A DNA stretch of 64,000 bases from Lachnospiraceae oral taxon 107 str. F0167 (GTDB taxonomy: Bacteria; Bacillota; Clostridia; Lachnospirales; Lachnospiraceae). Within the stretch, counting starts at the first letter, position 1. Each line of letters starts with the position of its first letter. Location of the stretch: contig GL890583.1 of the NCBI GenBank assembly GCA_000209465.1, positions 257,573 through 321,572 of the forward strand, in the 5' to 3' direction. A program made the translations under genes and the position numbers. The notes beneath the pieces were generated by a model. The model was not told where the DNA came from, did not search any database, and saw only the letters and a program-made list of their open reading frames with translations. This document shows positions 1-8,003 of the stretch, piece by piece.

Positions 1-64
1 TTTTTTATATTAAAATAGTATTGAAAAGAAAATGTTTCGTAAAAATATTTTAAAGGAGGATTTT

Positions 65-1135
65 ATGAGTAAAAGAGGTTTAGGTTTATTTGTATCGGCA
101 ATTATGCTGACAATGCTTGCACTTACAGGATGTGGAGGTGGAGCAAAGGCACCTGAAGAAAGCAAGGCGGTAGAGTCAAGCGCTGAACAAAAAAGTGAAG
201 AGGCTAAGACGGAGGAGTCTAAACAAGCAAAGGAAAAAATTGTTGTAGGATATGCACAGGTAGGAGCCGAATCTGATTGGAGAACAGCAAATACAGAGTC
301 ATTTAAGTCCACATTCGTTCCGGAGAACGGCTATGAACTTATATTTAATGATGCACAGCAAAAACAGGAAAATCAAATAAAGGCTATAAGAGATTTTATA
401 CAGCAGGAAGTTGATTATATTGTACTTGCACCTGTTGTTGAAACCGGTTGGGATACTGTTTTACAGGAGGCAAAGGATGCAGGTATACCTGTAATACTTT
501 CAGACCGTATGATAAAGACATCAGACGATTCACTATATACTGCGCTTGTATGCGGAGATTTTATAAAAGAGGGTGAAACCGCAGGACATTGGCTTGAAGA
601 TTATATTAAACTTAAAGGAAAAAATCATGATGAAAAAATAAATATAGTTACACTTCAAGGTACAATAGGAGCATCAGCTCAAGTGGGCAGAACTGACGGA
701 TTTGCAAATATTTTAGCAAAAAATTCAAACTGGAATATGCTTGCAAAGCAGACAGGTGAGTTTACACAGTCAAAAGGACAGGAAGTTATGGAATCATTTC
801 TTAAGCAATTTGATGATATAGATGTTGTGGTTGCGGAAAATGATAATATGGCTTTCGGTGCTATAGATGCAATAAAGGCTGCAGGAAAGACATGTGGACC
901 GGAAGGCGAGATAACAGTTATATCATATGATGCTGTAAAGGCGGCTTTTGATGCAATGATTGCAGGTGATTTGAATGCAAGTATCGAATGCAGTCCTCTG
1001 CATGGACCCAGAGTTGCCGAGATAATTCAAAAGCTTGAGAAGGGTGAAACTGTAGAGAAGATTCAATATGTTGATGAATCATATTTTGATACAAGTATGG
1101 ACCTTGAAAAAATTAAGTCCGAAAGAGCATATTAA
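65..1135 (+). CDS. ytfQ: Galactofuranose-type sugar ABC transporter, substrate-binding lipoprotein
   Basis: Periplasmic-binding-protein-like lipoprotein that captures a sugar outside the cell and hands it to the permeases encoded downstream. I start it at ATG 65, 11 codons inside the longest frame, because TAAAGGAGGA lies just upstream. The N-terminus is a lipoprotein signal with lipobox LTGC (Cys23), then an acidic/Ser/Lys-rich linker, then a type-1 sugar-binding fold. The stretches GYAQVGAESDWRTANTES, DAQQKQENQIKAIRDF and PVVETGWDTVLQEA match the YtfQ galactofuranose-binding family closely. About 356 residues, somewhat longer than E. coli YtfQ because of the linker. A strong hairpin follows the gene and probably keeps its transcript more abundant than those of the transporter genes. 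The substrate (galactofuranose versus another pentose or hexose) is inferred from family resemblance only. Confidence 0.9.
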   Translation: MSKRGLGLFVSAIMLTMLALTGCGGGAKAPEESKAVESSAEQKSEEAKTEESKQAKEKIVVGYAQVGAESDWRTANTESFKSTFVPENGYELIFNDAQQKQENQIKAIRDFIQQEVDYIVLAPVVETGWDTVLQEAKDAGIPVILSDRMIKTSDDSLYTALVCGDFIKEGETAGHWLEDYIKLKGKNHDEKINIVTLQGTIGASAQVGRTDGFANILAKNSNWNMLAKQTGEFTQSKGQEVMESFLKQFDDIDVVVAENDNMAFGAIDAIKAAGKTCGPEGEITVISYDAVKAAFDAMIAGDLNASIECSPLHGPRVAEIIQKLEKGETVEKIQYVDESYFDTSMDLEKIKSERAY

Positions 1136-1168
1136 AACTTAGTTGATGATTATATAAAGGACATAGTG

Positions 1169-1201
1169 GGAGTGAGGAGTATATTGCTCCTCACTCCTTT
1201 T
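1169..1201 (+). terminator. Intra-operon hairpin (partial terminator)
   Basis: Perfect 11-bp stem, GGAGTGAGGAG (1169-1179) with CTCCTCACTCC (1187-1197), 7-nt loop, then TTTT. It sits between the binding-protein gene and the ATPase gene. It is likely a leaky terminator or mRNA-stabilising hairpin that raises binding-protein output over that of the transporter. Confidence 0.8.
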
Positions 1202-1210
1202 GAGGTGATT

Positions 1211-2716
1211 ATGGATAATCTATTGGAGATGAGAGGGATATGTAAAAACTTTCCCGGAGTCAAGGCACTTGATAATGTGGATTTTTATCTGAATAAAGGT
1301 GAAATTCACGCCCTGATGGGAGAGAACGGTGCAGGTAAATCGACTCTTATAAAGGTGCTTACAGGTGTGGAAGAATTTGAGACCGGACAAATTATTCTTG
1401 AGGGCAAGAAAAATATAATAAATAAAAGCCCGAAGGAAGCACAGGCAAACGGAATAAGTACCGTGTATCAGGAGGTAAACCTTTGCCCGAATATTTCGGT
1501 GGCGGAAAATCTTTTCCTGGATAGAGAACCGAGAAAATTCGGATTTATTGATTGGAAAAAGATGAATAAGATGGCAAAGGAGCTTTTAGATAAACTTGAT
1601 ATAAAAATAGATGTAACAAAGCCTACTGAAAATTATTCAATAGCAATACAGCAAATGATTGCTATTGCCAGAGCTGTGGATATGTCTGCAAAGGTACTTA
1701 TACTTGATGAGCCTACATCATCACTTGATGACGGTGAGGTTGAAAAGTTGTTTACACTTATGAGAAAACTGAGAGCGGACGGTATAGGCATAATATTTGT
1801 TACTCATTTTTTGGAGCAGGTATATGCGGTATGTGATAAGATCACAGTTTTAAGAAACGGCTGCCCGGTAGGAGAGTTTGAGGTGGATAACCTGCCAAGA
1901 GTACAGCTTGTAGCCAAAATGATGGGAAAAGATTTTAATGATCTTGAAAATATTAAGGGGGAAAATAAAGATACCAAGTCTAAAGAGCTTCTTCTTAAGG
2001 CGGAGTCTGTAGGTTCCAAAGGAAATATAAAGCCTTTTGATCTGGAGCTTAATAAAGGCGAAGTGGTAGGGATAACAGGGCTGCTTGGTTCGGGAAGATC
2101 TGAACTTGTAAGATCAATATATGGCGCCGACAGGAGAGATACAGGAAGAATACTGTTTGATAATAATGAAGTGAAGATAAAAGCACCTATAGATGCTATG
2201 AAGCTGGGTATGGCATATTTGCCTGAAAACAGAAAAGATGAAGGCATTATAGCCGATTTATCTGTAAGAGAAAATATAATAATAGCTTTACAGGCTAAGA
2301 AGGGGATTTTTAAACTTATTCCCGGAAAAAAACAGGAAGAGTTTGTAGATAAATATATAGAAATACTGCAAATAAAAACTGCAAGCAGAGAAACACCTAT
2401 AAAGCAGCTCTCAGGTGGTAATCAGCAAAAAGTAATACTTGGAAGATGGCTTTTGACACATCCTGATTTGCTTATTTTAGATGAGCCGACAAGGGGTATT
2501 GATGTGGGAACAAAAACTGAAATACAAAAGCTTGTTTTAAAGCTTGCAGGAGAAGGAATGAGTGTTATTTTTATTTCTTCGGAAATAGAGGAGATGATAA
2601 GAACATGTCAAAGAATGGTGGTAATGAGAGATAAGAAAAAAGTCGGAGAACTGAAATCCGATGAGATATCTCAAAAAAATATAATGAGTGCTATAGCAGG
2701 AGGTGTGGATAAATGA
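1211..2716 (+). CDS. ytfR: Sugar ABC transporter, tandem ATP-binding protein
   Basis: Energises the sugar importer; two fused nucleotide-binding domains on the cytoplasmic face. ATG 1211 is chosen over the more upstream in-frame start because MDNLLEMRGICKNFPG is the normal N-terminus of the family and the upstream 15 codons run through the terminator hairpin. Domain 1 has Walker A GENGAGKS at residues 37-44, a degenerate signature (SIAIQQM) and Walker B LILDEPTSS. Domain 2 has the usual degenerate Walker A (GLLGSGRSEL), signature LSGGNQQK and Walker B LLILDEPTRG. About 501 residues, normal for RbsA/MglA/YtfR proteins. Its stop overlaps the next start by 4 bases, so translation is probably coupled. 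Confidence 0.93.
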   Translation: MDNLLEMRGICKNFPGVKALDNVDFYLNKGEIHALMGENGAGKSTLIKVLTGVEEFETGQIILEGKKNIINKSPKEAQANGISTVYQEVNLCPNISVAENLFLDREPRKFGFIDWKKMNKMAKELLDKLDIKIDVTKPTENYSIAIQQMIAIARAVDMSAKVLILDEPTSSLDDGEVEKLFTLMRKLRADGIGIIFVTHFLEQVYAVCDKITVLRNGCPVGEFEVDNLPRVQLVAKMMGKDFNDLENIKGENKDTKSKELLLKAESVGSKGNIKPFDLELNKGEVVGITGLLGSGRSELVRSIYGADRRDTGRILFDNNEVKIKAPIDAMKLGMAYLPENRKDEGIIADLSVRENIIIALQAKKGIFKLIPGKKQEEFVDKYIEILQIKTASRETPIKQLSGGNQQKVILGRWLLTHPDLLILDEPTRGIDVGTKTEIQKLVLKLAGEGMSVIFISSEIEEMIRTCQRMVVMRDKKKVGELKSDEISQKNIMSAIAGGVDK

Positions 2717-3762
2717 AAGCCAAAATAAATAATATAATGTCTACAGAGCTTTTTCTTCCTATAGTAAGTCTTATTCTGGTGTTAATTATAAATATAATAA
2801 AGACTCCTAATTTTTTTAATATTACAATACAAAACGGAGTTTTTTACGGATATATAATTGATGTGATTAACCGTGCAAGTGAGCTTGTTATATTGGCTGT
2901 AGGTATGACTCTTGTGGTAGCATCTTCGGGAGGTACGGATATATCGGTAGGTGCGGTATGTGCTTTATCAGGTGCGGTTGCCTGTTTTATATTATCCGGT
3001 GGAGAAGTGTCAACAAGCGTATATCACTCGCCATACATAGTCGCATTTGTTTCGGCTATCATAGTCGGTTTAGTATGTGGATCGTTTAACGGCTTTCTTG
3101 TAGCCAAGATGAACATACAACCGATGGTCGCTACACTTATACTCTTTACTGCCGGAAGGGGGATGGCACAACTTGTAACAAACGGACAGATAACCTATAT
3201 AAGAGTTGAATCGTTTAAGATGCTCGGCAATTCTGTTAAAGGTATTCCGCTTCCCACACCGGTATTTATTGCAATAGCTGTAGTTATACTGACATTTATA
3301 ATATTAAAAAGGACCGCCTTGGGACTTTATATTGAAACGGTCGGCATAAATAATAAGGCGGCTAAGCTTGTAGGTTTAAATCCTGTACTTATACGGTTTA
3401 TAGCCTATGCATTTTGTGGACTTCTTGCAGGGCTTGCCGGAATGATTGTGTCATCAAGAGTATATTCTGCTGATGCCAATAACGCAGGACTTAATATAGA
3501 GCTGGATGCGATACTTGCAGTTGCGCTTGGGGGAAACAGTCTTGGCGGAGGAAAATTTTCATTACTTGGAAGTGTTATAGGAGCATATACTATTCAGGCA
3601 CTTACCACAACATTATATGCTATGAGTGTTTCAGCCGATCAGCTTCCGGTATATAAGGCAATAGTGGTTGTCATAATAGTATCTTTACAGTCAAAAGGAT
3701 TTCAAAGGATTATAAAGGAGTTTAAGTTAAAGAGGAAGGTGGAGAAAGTATATGAGAAATAA
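2713..3762 (+). CDS. ytfT: Sugar ABC transporter permease (YtfT-like)
   Basis: Integral membrane half of the sugar importer, BPD_transp_2 family. 349 residues with many hydrophobic segments. Family features visible are GMTLVVASSGGTDISVGAV near residue 75, the cytoplasmic LNPVLIRFIAYAFCG segment and a GGNSLGGGKFSLLGS motif late in the protein. Start ATG 2713 lies inside ATGA, overlapping the ATPase stop; its own end overlaps the next permease by 11 bases. Paired with a second non-identical permease, as in the E. coli ytfQRT-yjfF operon, so the two probably form a heterodimer. Confidence 0.9.
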   Translation: MKAKINNIMSTELFLPIVSLILVLIINIIKTPNFFNITIQNGVFYGYIIDVINRASELVILAVGMTLVVASSGGTDISVGAVCALSGAVACFILSGGEVSTSVYHSPYIVAFVSAIIVGLVCGSFNGFLVAKMNIQPMVATLILFTAGRGMAQLVTNGQITYIRVESFKMLGNSVKGIPLPTPVFIAIAVVILTFIILKRTALGLYIETVGINNKAAKLVGLNPVLIRFIAYAFCGLLAGLAGMIVSSRVYSADANNAGLNIELDAILAVALGGNSLGGGKFSLLGSVIGAYTIQALTTTLYAMSVSADQLPVYKAIVVVIIVSLQSKGFQRIIKEFKLKRKVEKVYEK

Positions 3763-4771
3763 AATAAAAAATATAGATAATAAGGCATTCCTTTTGTATA
3801 TGACTATTGTCCTCTTTATAATAATGTATTCAATCGGTATTATAATGTTTGGCAATAAGGGTTTTCAAAAGCCTCAGGTATTCTTAAATCTCTTTATATC
3901 GAATGCGGGACTTATAGTTATAGCCACAGGTATGACCATGGTAATAATATCCGGCGGTATAGATATTTCCGTAGGTTCATTTGTAGCACTTACCTGCATG
4001 GTACTTGCATGGATGATGGAAAAGGGAAATATGAATGCTGTAAGTTCTATTATTGTTATTATGTTAATGGGACTGGTATTCGGACTTGTGCAGGGTATAC
4101 TTATCGCCTATCTTAATATCCAACCGTTTATAGTTACCCTTGCAGGTATGTTCTTTGCCAGAGGTATGACGGCAATTATATCACAGGAGATGATCAGTAT
4201 AAAAAATGAGACATTTTTAGCATGGGCAAATAATAAAATCACTATTCCTTTATTCGGAATTGTAAATAAAAAGGGAGTGACAGTTTATCCATATATCTAC
4301 CCAACGGTTATAGCGGCATTGATTATATTGGTTATTATGTTTATCTTATTAAAGTACACCAAGTTTGGAAGAAGTGTATATGCCGTAGGAGGAAATGAAC
4401 AGTCGGCACTACTTTTGGGATTGAATGTAAAATCTATAAAGCTTAAAGTATATATACTTAACGGATTGCTTTGCTCAATAGGAGGATTTTTATTTTGTTT
4501 AAATACCTGTGCAGGCTTTGTAGAGCAGGCAAAGGGCTTTGAAATGGAGGCAATAGCAGGCTCGGTTATAGGAGGTACACTTCTTACGGGAGGTGTGGGG
4601 AATGTATTTGGAAGTCTTTTCGGTGTACTTATAAAGGGAACTATAGAAGCCTTTGTAAGTTTTCAGGGAACTCTGTCTTCCTGGTGGACAAAAATAATAA
4701 TTGCAACAATACTTGCATTTTTTATAGTTTTACAAAGTATTCTTGCAATGTCAAAGAAAGAACAGAAGTAG
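3752..4771 (+). CDS. yjfF: Sugar ABC transporter permease (YjfF-like)
   Basis: Second permease of the galactofuranose-type importer, 339 residues. It shows the paired family motifs GMTMVIISGGIDISVG and VYAVGGNEQSALLLGLNV, and GTLLTGGVGNVFGSLFGVL near the C-terminus, with about eight or more membrane segments. The start ATG 3752 lies within the end of the preceding gene after GGTGGAGAAAG, supporting translational coupling. It is the last gene of this operon; a terminator follows. No sugar kinase or mutase is present in the operon, so the imported sugar must be processed elsewhere. Confidence 0.9.
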   Translation: MRNKIKNIDNKAFLLYMTIVLFIIMYSIGIIMFGNKGFQKPQVFLNLFISNAGLIVIATGMTMVIISGGIDISVGSFVALTCMVLAWMMEKGNMNAVSSIIVIMLMGLVFGLVQGILIAYLNIQPFIVTLAGMFFARGMTAIISQEMISIKNETFLAWANNKITIPLFGIVNKKGVTVYPYIYPTVIAALIILVIMFILLKYTKFGRSVYAVGGNEQSALLLGLNVKSIKLKVYILNGLLCSIGGFLFCLNTCAGFVEQAKGFEMEAIAGSVIGGTLLTGGVGNVFGSLFGVLIKGTIEAFVSFQGTLSSWWTKIIIATILAFFIVLQSILAMSKKEQK

Positions 4772-4835
4772 GAGATAAAGTGTAAATTCAGCTGTTCATA
4801 CTTTACTTATAATAGACTGCATTCAAACAAGAAAA

Positions 4836-4878
4836 GTCACAGAACCGGAAATGAACATTCTTATTCTGTGATTTTTTA
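4836..4878 (+). terminator. Rho-independent terminator of the ytfQRT-yjfF operon
   Basis: Stem TCACAGAA (4837-4844) with TTCTGTGA (4864-4871), immediately followed by a run of six T. It lies about 65 bases beyond the last permease stop. The rest of the 247-base gap to the next gene is very A/T-rich, with a large inverted repeat at 4967-5007. Confidence 0.75.
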
Positions 4879-4966
4879 TTTTTGCAACTATAAGGAATTA
4901 TATATGACCAAATACTTTATTCCATATATTTTTAAATATTTCAAAATATTATAATTTTTTTATTTT

Positions 4967-5007
4967 TATATATTAAGCTTTTGACTATGAACAAAGCTTA
5001 ATATATA
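4967..5007 (+). promoter_or_regulatory. 15-bp inverted repeat, putative operator or leader hairpin
   Basis: Perfect arms TATATATTAAGCTTT (4967-4981) and AAAGCTTAATATATA (4993-5007), separated by 11 bases. It ends 3 bases before the AGGAGA ribosome binding site of the exporter operon. No T-run follows, so it is not a normal terminator. It could bind the response regulator encoded four genes later, or sequester or protect the leader RNA. The function is inferred; the symmetry is seen directly. Confidence 0.55.
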
Positions 5008-5018
5008 AGGAGAAAGTT

Positions 5019-5717
5019 ATGAATGACTTTATTTTGGAAACAAAAAATTTAACAAAGAGATTTGGTAATCAGACAGCTGTTGATAATATTTCACTGAAAA
5101 TAAAATATAACAGCATATATGGATTGCTTGGACAAAACGGTGCAGGCAAAACAACGACATTAAAAATGATTGTGGAATTGCTTAGACCTACTGACGGAAA
5201 GATTATTTTTGAAGGTGAAACCCTAAAACATGAACACCTTACAAAAATGGGTTCACTTATTGAAAGTCCGGCATTATATGGGAATCTTACCGCTATGGAG
5301 AATTTGTTGGTACATACAAAGTTGATGGGTGTAAAAAAGGAAAGAATTTATGAAGTTTTGGAGTTGGTTGATTTGGATGATACAGATAAAAAGCCGGTTT
5401 CACATTTTTCTATGGGCATGAAACAAAGACTTGGTATTGCAACAGCTCTCTTGGGAAATCCGAAACTGTTGATTTTAGATGAACCTACTAACGGACTTGA
5501 TCCGGTAGGAATTCAAAAATTGCGTGATTTTATTATATCTCTTCCGCAAAAAAATATGACAGTGATTTTATCAAGCCATATTTTATCTGAAGTGGAACAG
5601 GTTGTTGATGATATAGGCATCATTGACAAAGGAAAACTTTTATTTCAGGGTAAGCCAAGTAAAAAGATTAGCCTTGAAAAGTTTTATTTGGATATCATAA
5701 AAGGAGGCAAAGATTAA
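5019..5717 (+). CDS. Lantibiotic-immunity/bacitracin-type ABC transporter ATP-binding protein
   Basis: ATPase of a LanFEG/BcrAB-like exporter that removes peptide antibiotics from the membrane. 232 residues: Walker A GQNGAGKT near residue 38, signature FSMGMKQRLGIA, Walker B LLILDEPTNGLD, switch histidine in LSSHILSEVEQ. The length and short N-terminal lead MNDFILETKNLTKRFG are typical of LanF/SpaF/CprA proteins. ATG 5019 has AAGGAGAAAG upstream. It is followed without a gap by two small permeases and a two-component system, the standard arrangement for peptide-sensing resistance modules. No lantibiotic precursor or LanM/LanBC gene is nearby, so resistance to other organisms' peptides is more likely than self-immunity. 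Confidence 0.88.
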   Translation: MNDFILETKNLTKRFGNQTAVDNISLKIKYNSIYGLLGQNGAGKTTTLKMIVELLRPTDGKIIFEGETLKHEHLTKMGSLIESPALYGNLTAMENLLVHTKLMGVKKERIYEVLELVDLDDTDKKPVSHFSMGMKQRLGIATALLGNPKLLILDEPTNGLDPVGIQKLRDFIISLPQKNMTVILSSHILSEVEQVVDDIGIIDKGKLLFQGKPSKKISLEKFYLDIIKGGKD

Positions 5718-6472
5718 TGAATACTATAGGTTGTGAACTTCTTAAGTATAAAAGAACATTTACAAGAAAGATAATTTTAAGCTTTCCTTTATTCTTTGCA
5801 GTACAGGCGATGGCAGGTGTCAAATTGATGCCGAAAGATATTGTCAGAAATTGGGATTTGGTGACTTCTATGGTTTTCAATATATGGACTGTAGTATTTT
5901 TGCCTTTCGGTATGGCATTATTTGCCTTTTTGGTTGACGCTCAGGAGAGAAAGGCCGGGAATTATCGTTCTTTACGTACACATCAGACTTCAGCTATAAA
6001 TATATGGGTAGGCAAGATAACAGTTATGGCATTTCATACACTGCTGTCCTGTATTGTATTATCCTTCTCGATACTTATATCTGGGATTATTACGGCAAAG
6101 GGTACGATTCCTTATATTCAGATATTTGAAGCAACTTTTATTTCGTGGCTGGTATCACTTGCATTGATACCGATTCAGCTGTTTGCGGCAACTTATAAAG
6201 GATTGTTTTTAAGTATGGTGGTAGGGTTTATAGGGTTTATTGCAGGTATTGTATCAGCAGCGGGTTCATATTGGGTTTTTATACCTTGGGCTTGGGGAAT
6301 TAGGCTTATGTGTGCAATTATAGGCGTACATCCTAACGGAACTTTATTGGAGCAGGGTTCAAATTTAAGAGATATGTCGGTAATTCCTATAGGTATCGGC
6401 ATTTCATTGTCGGTTTTTATAATAATCACAATAGTTACCGCATTTTGGTTTAAGAGGAGGGAAGTAAAATGA
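5717..6472 (+). CDS. Lantibiotic-immunity ABC transporter permease, LanE/MutE type
   Basis: First membrane subunit of the exporter, 251 residues with about six hydrophobic segments and no other recognisable domain. The N-terminus MNTIGCELLKYKRTFTRKI, with a basic cytoplasmic lead before the first membrane segment, is the usual LanE/LanG start. Its ATG uses the last A of the preceding stop region (ATG at 5717), and its own stop overlaps the next start, so the three transporter genes are translationally coupled. Assignment rests on size, topology and context rather than strong motifs. Confidence 0.8.
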   Translation: MNTIGCELLKYKRTFTRKIILSFPLFFAVQAMAGVKLMPKDIVRNWDLVTSMVFNIWTVVFLPFGMALFAFLVDAQERKAGNYRSLRTHQTSAINIWVGKITVMAFHTLLSCIVLSFSILISGIITAKGTIPYIQIFEATFISWLVSLALIPIQLFAATYKGLFLSMVVGFIGFIAGIVSAAGSYWVFIPWAWGIRLMCAIIGVHPNGTLLEQGSNLRDMSVIPIGIGISLSVFIIITIVTAFWFKRREVK

Positions 6473-7263
6473 TTAAATTAATATCATCTGAATGGCTTAA
6501 AATAAAAAGGACTTCCATCAAATGGATTACTTTTATATTACCTTTTTTGATGTCGGGATGTATAATAGGATATATTGCTTTACATAAAAGGGGCGATCAC
6601 TTTGAAGTGGATATTTTTGAAACTTTTTTTGAAGTATGGGCGATATTTATCATTCCGATAATTATAAGTGTTTTTGCAGGTCAGATTGTATATGAAGAAG
6701 AGCTTGCAGGGAGCTTTAACGGCTTTTTAAGTGAAAGATTTTCAAGGTACAGACTGTATCTTGGTAAATTTTTTATAATAAGTATTGTGTGTGCAATTAC
6801 ACTTATTTTAGGCACATCAGTGTTTTGTATAGGAATGACAATGTTCTTTTCCGATACAGTCCATATAGAGATATTTTTTATAGCCGGAGTGCTTCTTCTT
6901 TTATTAGGAATACTTCCTCTTATTGCGATACATCTGTGGATAAGCTTTGTATACGGCATAGGTGCTTCTGTAGGTATGGGAATTATAGGTCTTTTGGCGG
7001 CTGCAATGATCGGAGGAAGTGAACTTGGTAACAATATATGGCAATTTATACCATGGGCATTGCCTATAAGACTTGTAAAAGCTATAGGACCTTATCCGGA
7101 GTTTGTGGGCGGCATGGCTAAACCTCCACAGTTAATTTCTTCAGGATGGGCAACAACACAACTTTTAAGCGGGATAATATCCGTTATAATTTATCTGATT
7201 ATAATGTTAAGCTGCGGTATAGTCCGGTTTTATAGATGGGAAGGCAGAAAACATTATGAGTAG
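6469..7263 (+). CDS. Lantibiotic-immunity ABC transporter permease, LanG/MutG type
   Basis: Second membrane subunit, 264 residues, six predicted hydrophobic segments, N-terminus MIKLISSEWLKIKRTSIKW followed by a membrane span. It overlaps the first permease by 4 bases (ATGA). LanE and LanG are paralogous and usually heterodimerise with two ATPase copies. An IPWALPIRLVKAIGPYPEF segment near residue 195 parallels IPWAWGIRLMCAIIGVHP in the partner, supporting common descent. The regulatory genes follow within about 30 bases. Confidence 0.8.
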   Translation: MIKLISSEWLKIKRTSIKWITFILPFLMSGCIIGYIALHKRGDHFEVDIFETFFEVWAIFIIPIIISVFAGQIVYEEELAGSFNGFLSERFSRYRLYLGKFFIISIVCAITLILGTSVFCIGMTMFFSDTVHIEIFFIAGVLLLLLGILPLIAIHLWISFVYGIGASVGMGIIGLLAAAMIGGSELGNNIWQFIPWALPIRLVKAIGPYPEFVGGMAKPPQLISSGWATTQLLSGIISVIIYLIIMLSCGIVRFYRWEGRKHYE

Positions 7264-7294
7264 ATATAAGATACAGGCTTAGGGAGGATATGAT

Positions 7295-7987
7295 TTGAGC
7301 AGGATACTTATTATAGATGATGAAAAAGAACTTGTAATGCTGCTTGCTGATGAATTAAAAGCTGTGGGACATGAAGTATTATCGGCTTATGACGGAGAAA
7401 CGGGAATAAAACTTGCAAGAAAGCAACCTGATCTGATAATACTTGATATTATGATGCCGAAAGCGGACGGTTTTGAGGTGTGCAATGCAATAAGGGATGA
7501 TGTACTTTGCCCGATTATATTTTTAAGTGCCGGGCAGTCGGAAGCGGATAAAATCAAAGGGCTGAATATCGGCGGAGATGACTATATTGTCAAACCCTTC
7601 GGACTGAAAGAATTGATGGCTAAGATAGAGGCTAATTTGAGAAGAGAAAAAAGATCTCAATATATAAATGCGGAACATAAAAGAAATAAATTATATTTCG
7701 GGGAATTGAGTATAAATATAAAAGAGTGTACTGTTAAAATAGGTAGTAATGATTTGTTATTAACCAGACTTGAGTACAATATTGTGGAGTTTTTGGCATT
7801 ACATGCCGGACAGATCTTTTCAAGAGAGCAGATATATGAAAAAATCTGGGGTTATGATTCCGACGGAGATTCAAGTACTGTAGTTGAACACATAAAAAAG
7901 ATTCGTGCCAAATTTATAGAGGGAGGATCTGATACGGAATATATATCTACAGTATGGGGAATAGGCTATAAATGGAATAGAATTTAA
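7295..7987 (+). CDS. OmpR-family response regulator of the exporter operon
   Basis: Two-domain transcription factor. The receiver domain has acidic pocket DDE (residues 8-10), phospho-acceptor Asp51 (LIILDIMMP) and conserved Lys in IVKPFG; the C-terminal winged helix ends GIGYKWNRI. 230 residues, standard for the family. The start is TTG 7295; AGGGAGGA at 7281-7288 is well placed for it and there is no in-frame ATG nearby. It closely follows the exporter genes and precedes its kinase, as CprR/NisR-type regulators do. It probably activates the exporter operon, with 4967-5007 as a candidate site. Confidence 0.88.
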   Translation: MSRILIIDDEKELVMLLADELKAVGHEVLSAYDGETGIKLARKQPDLIILDIMMPKADGFEVCNAIRDDVLCPIIFLSAGQSEADKIKGLNIGGDDYIVKPFGLKELMAKIEANLRREKRSQYINAEHKRNKLYFGELSINIKECTVKIGSNDLLLTRLEYNIVEFLALHAGQIFSREQIYEKIWGYDSDGDSSTVVEHIKKIRAKFIEGGSDTEYISTVWGIGYKWNRI

Positions 7988-8003
7988 GAAAGTTGGGAAT
8001 GCT

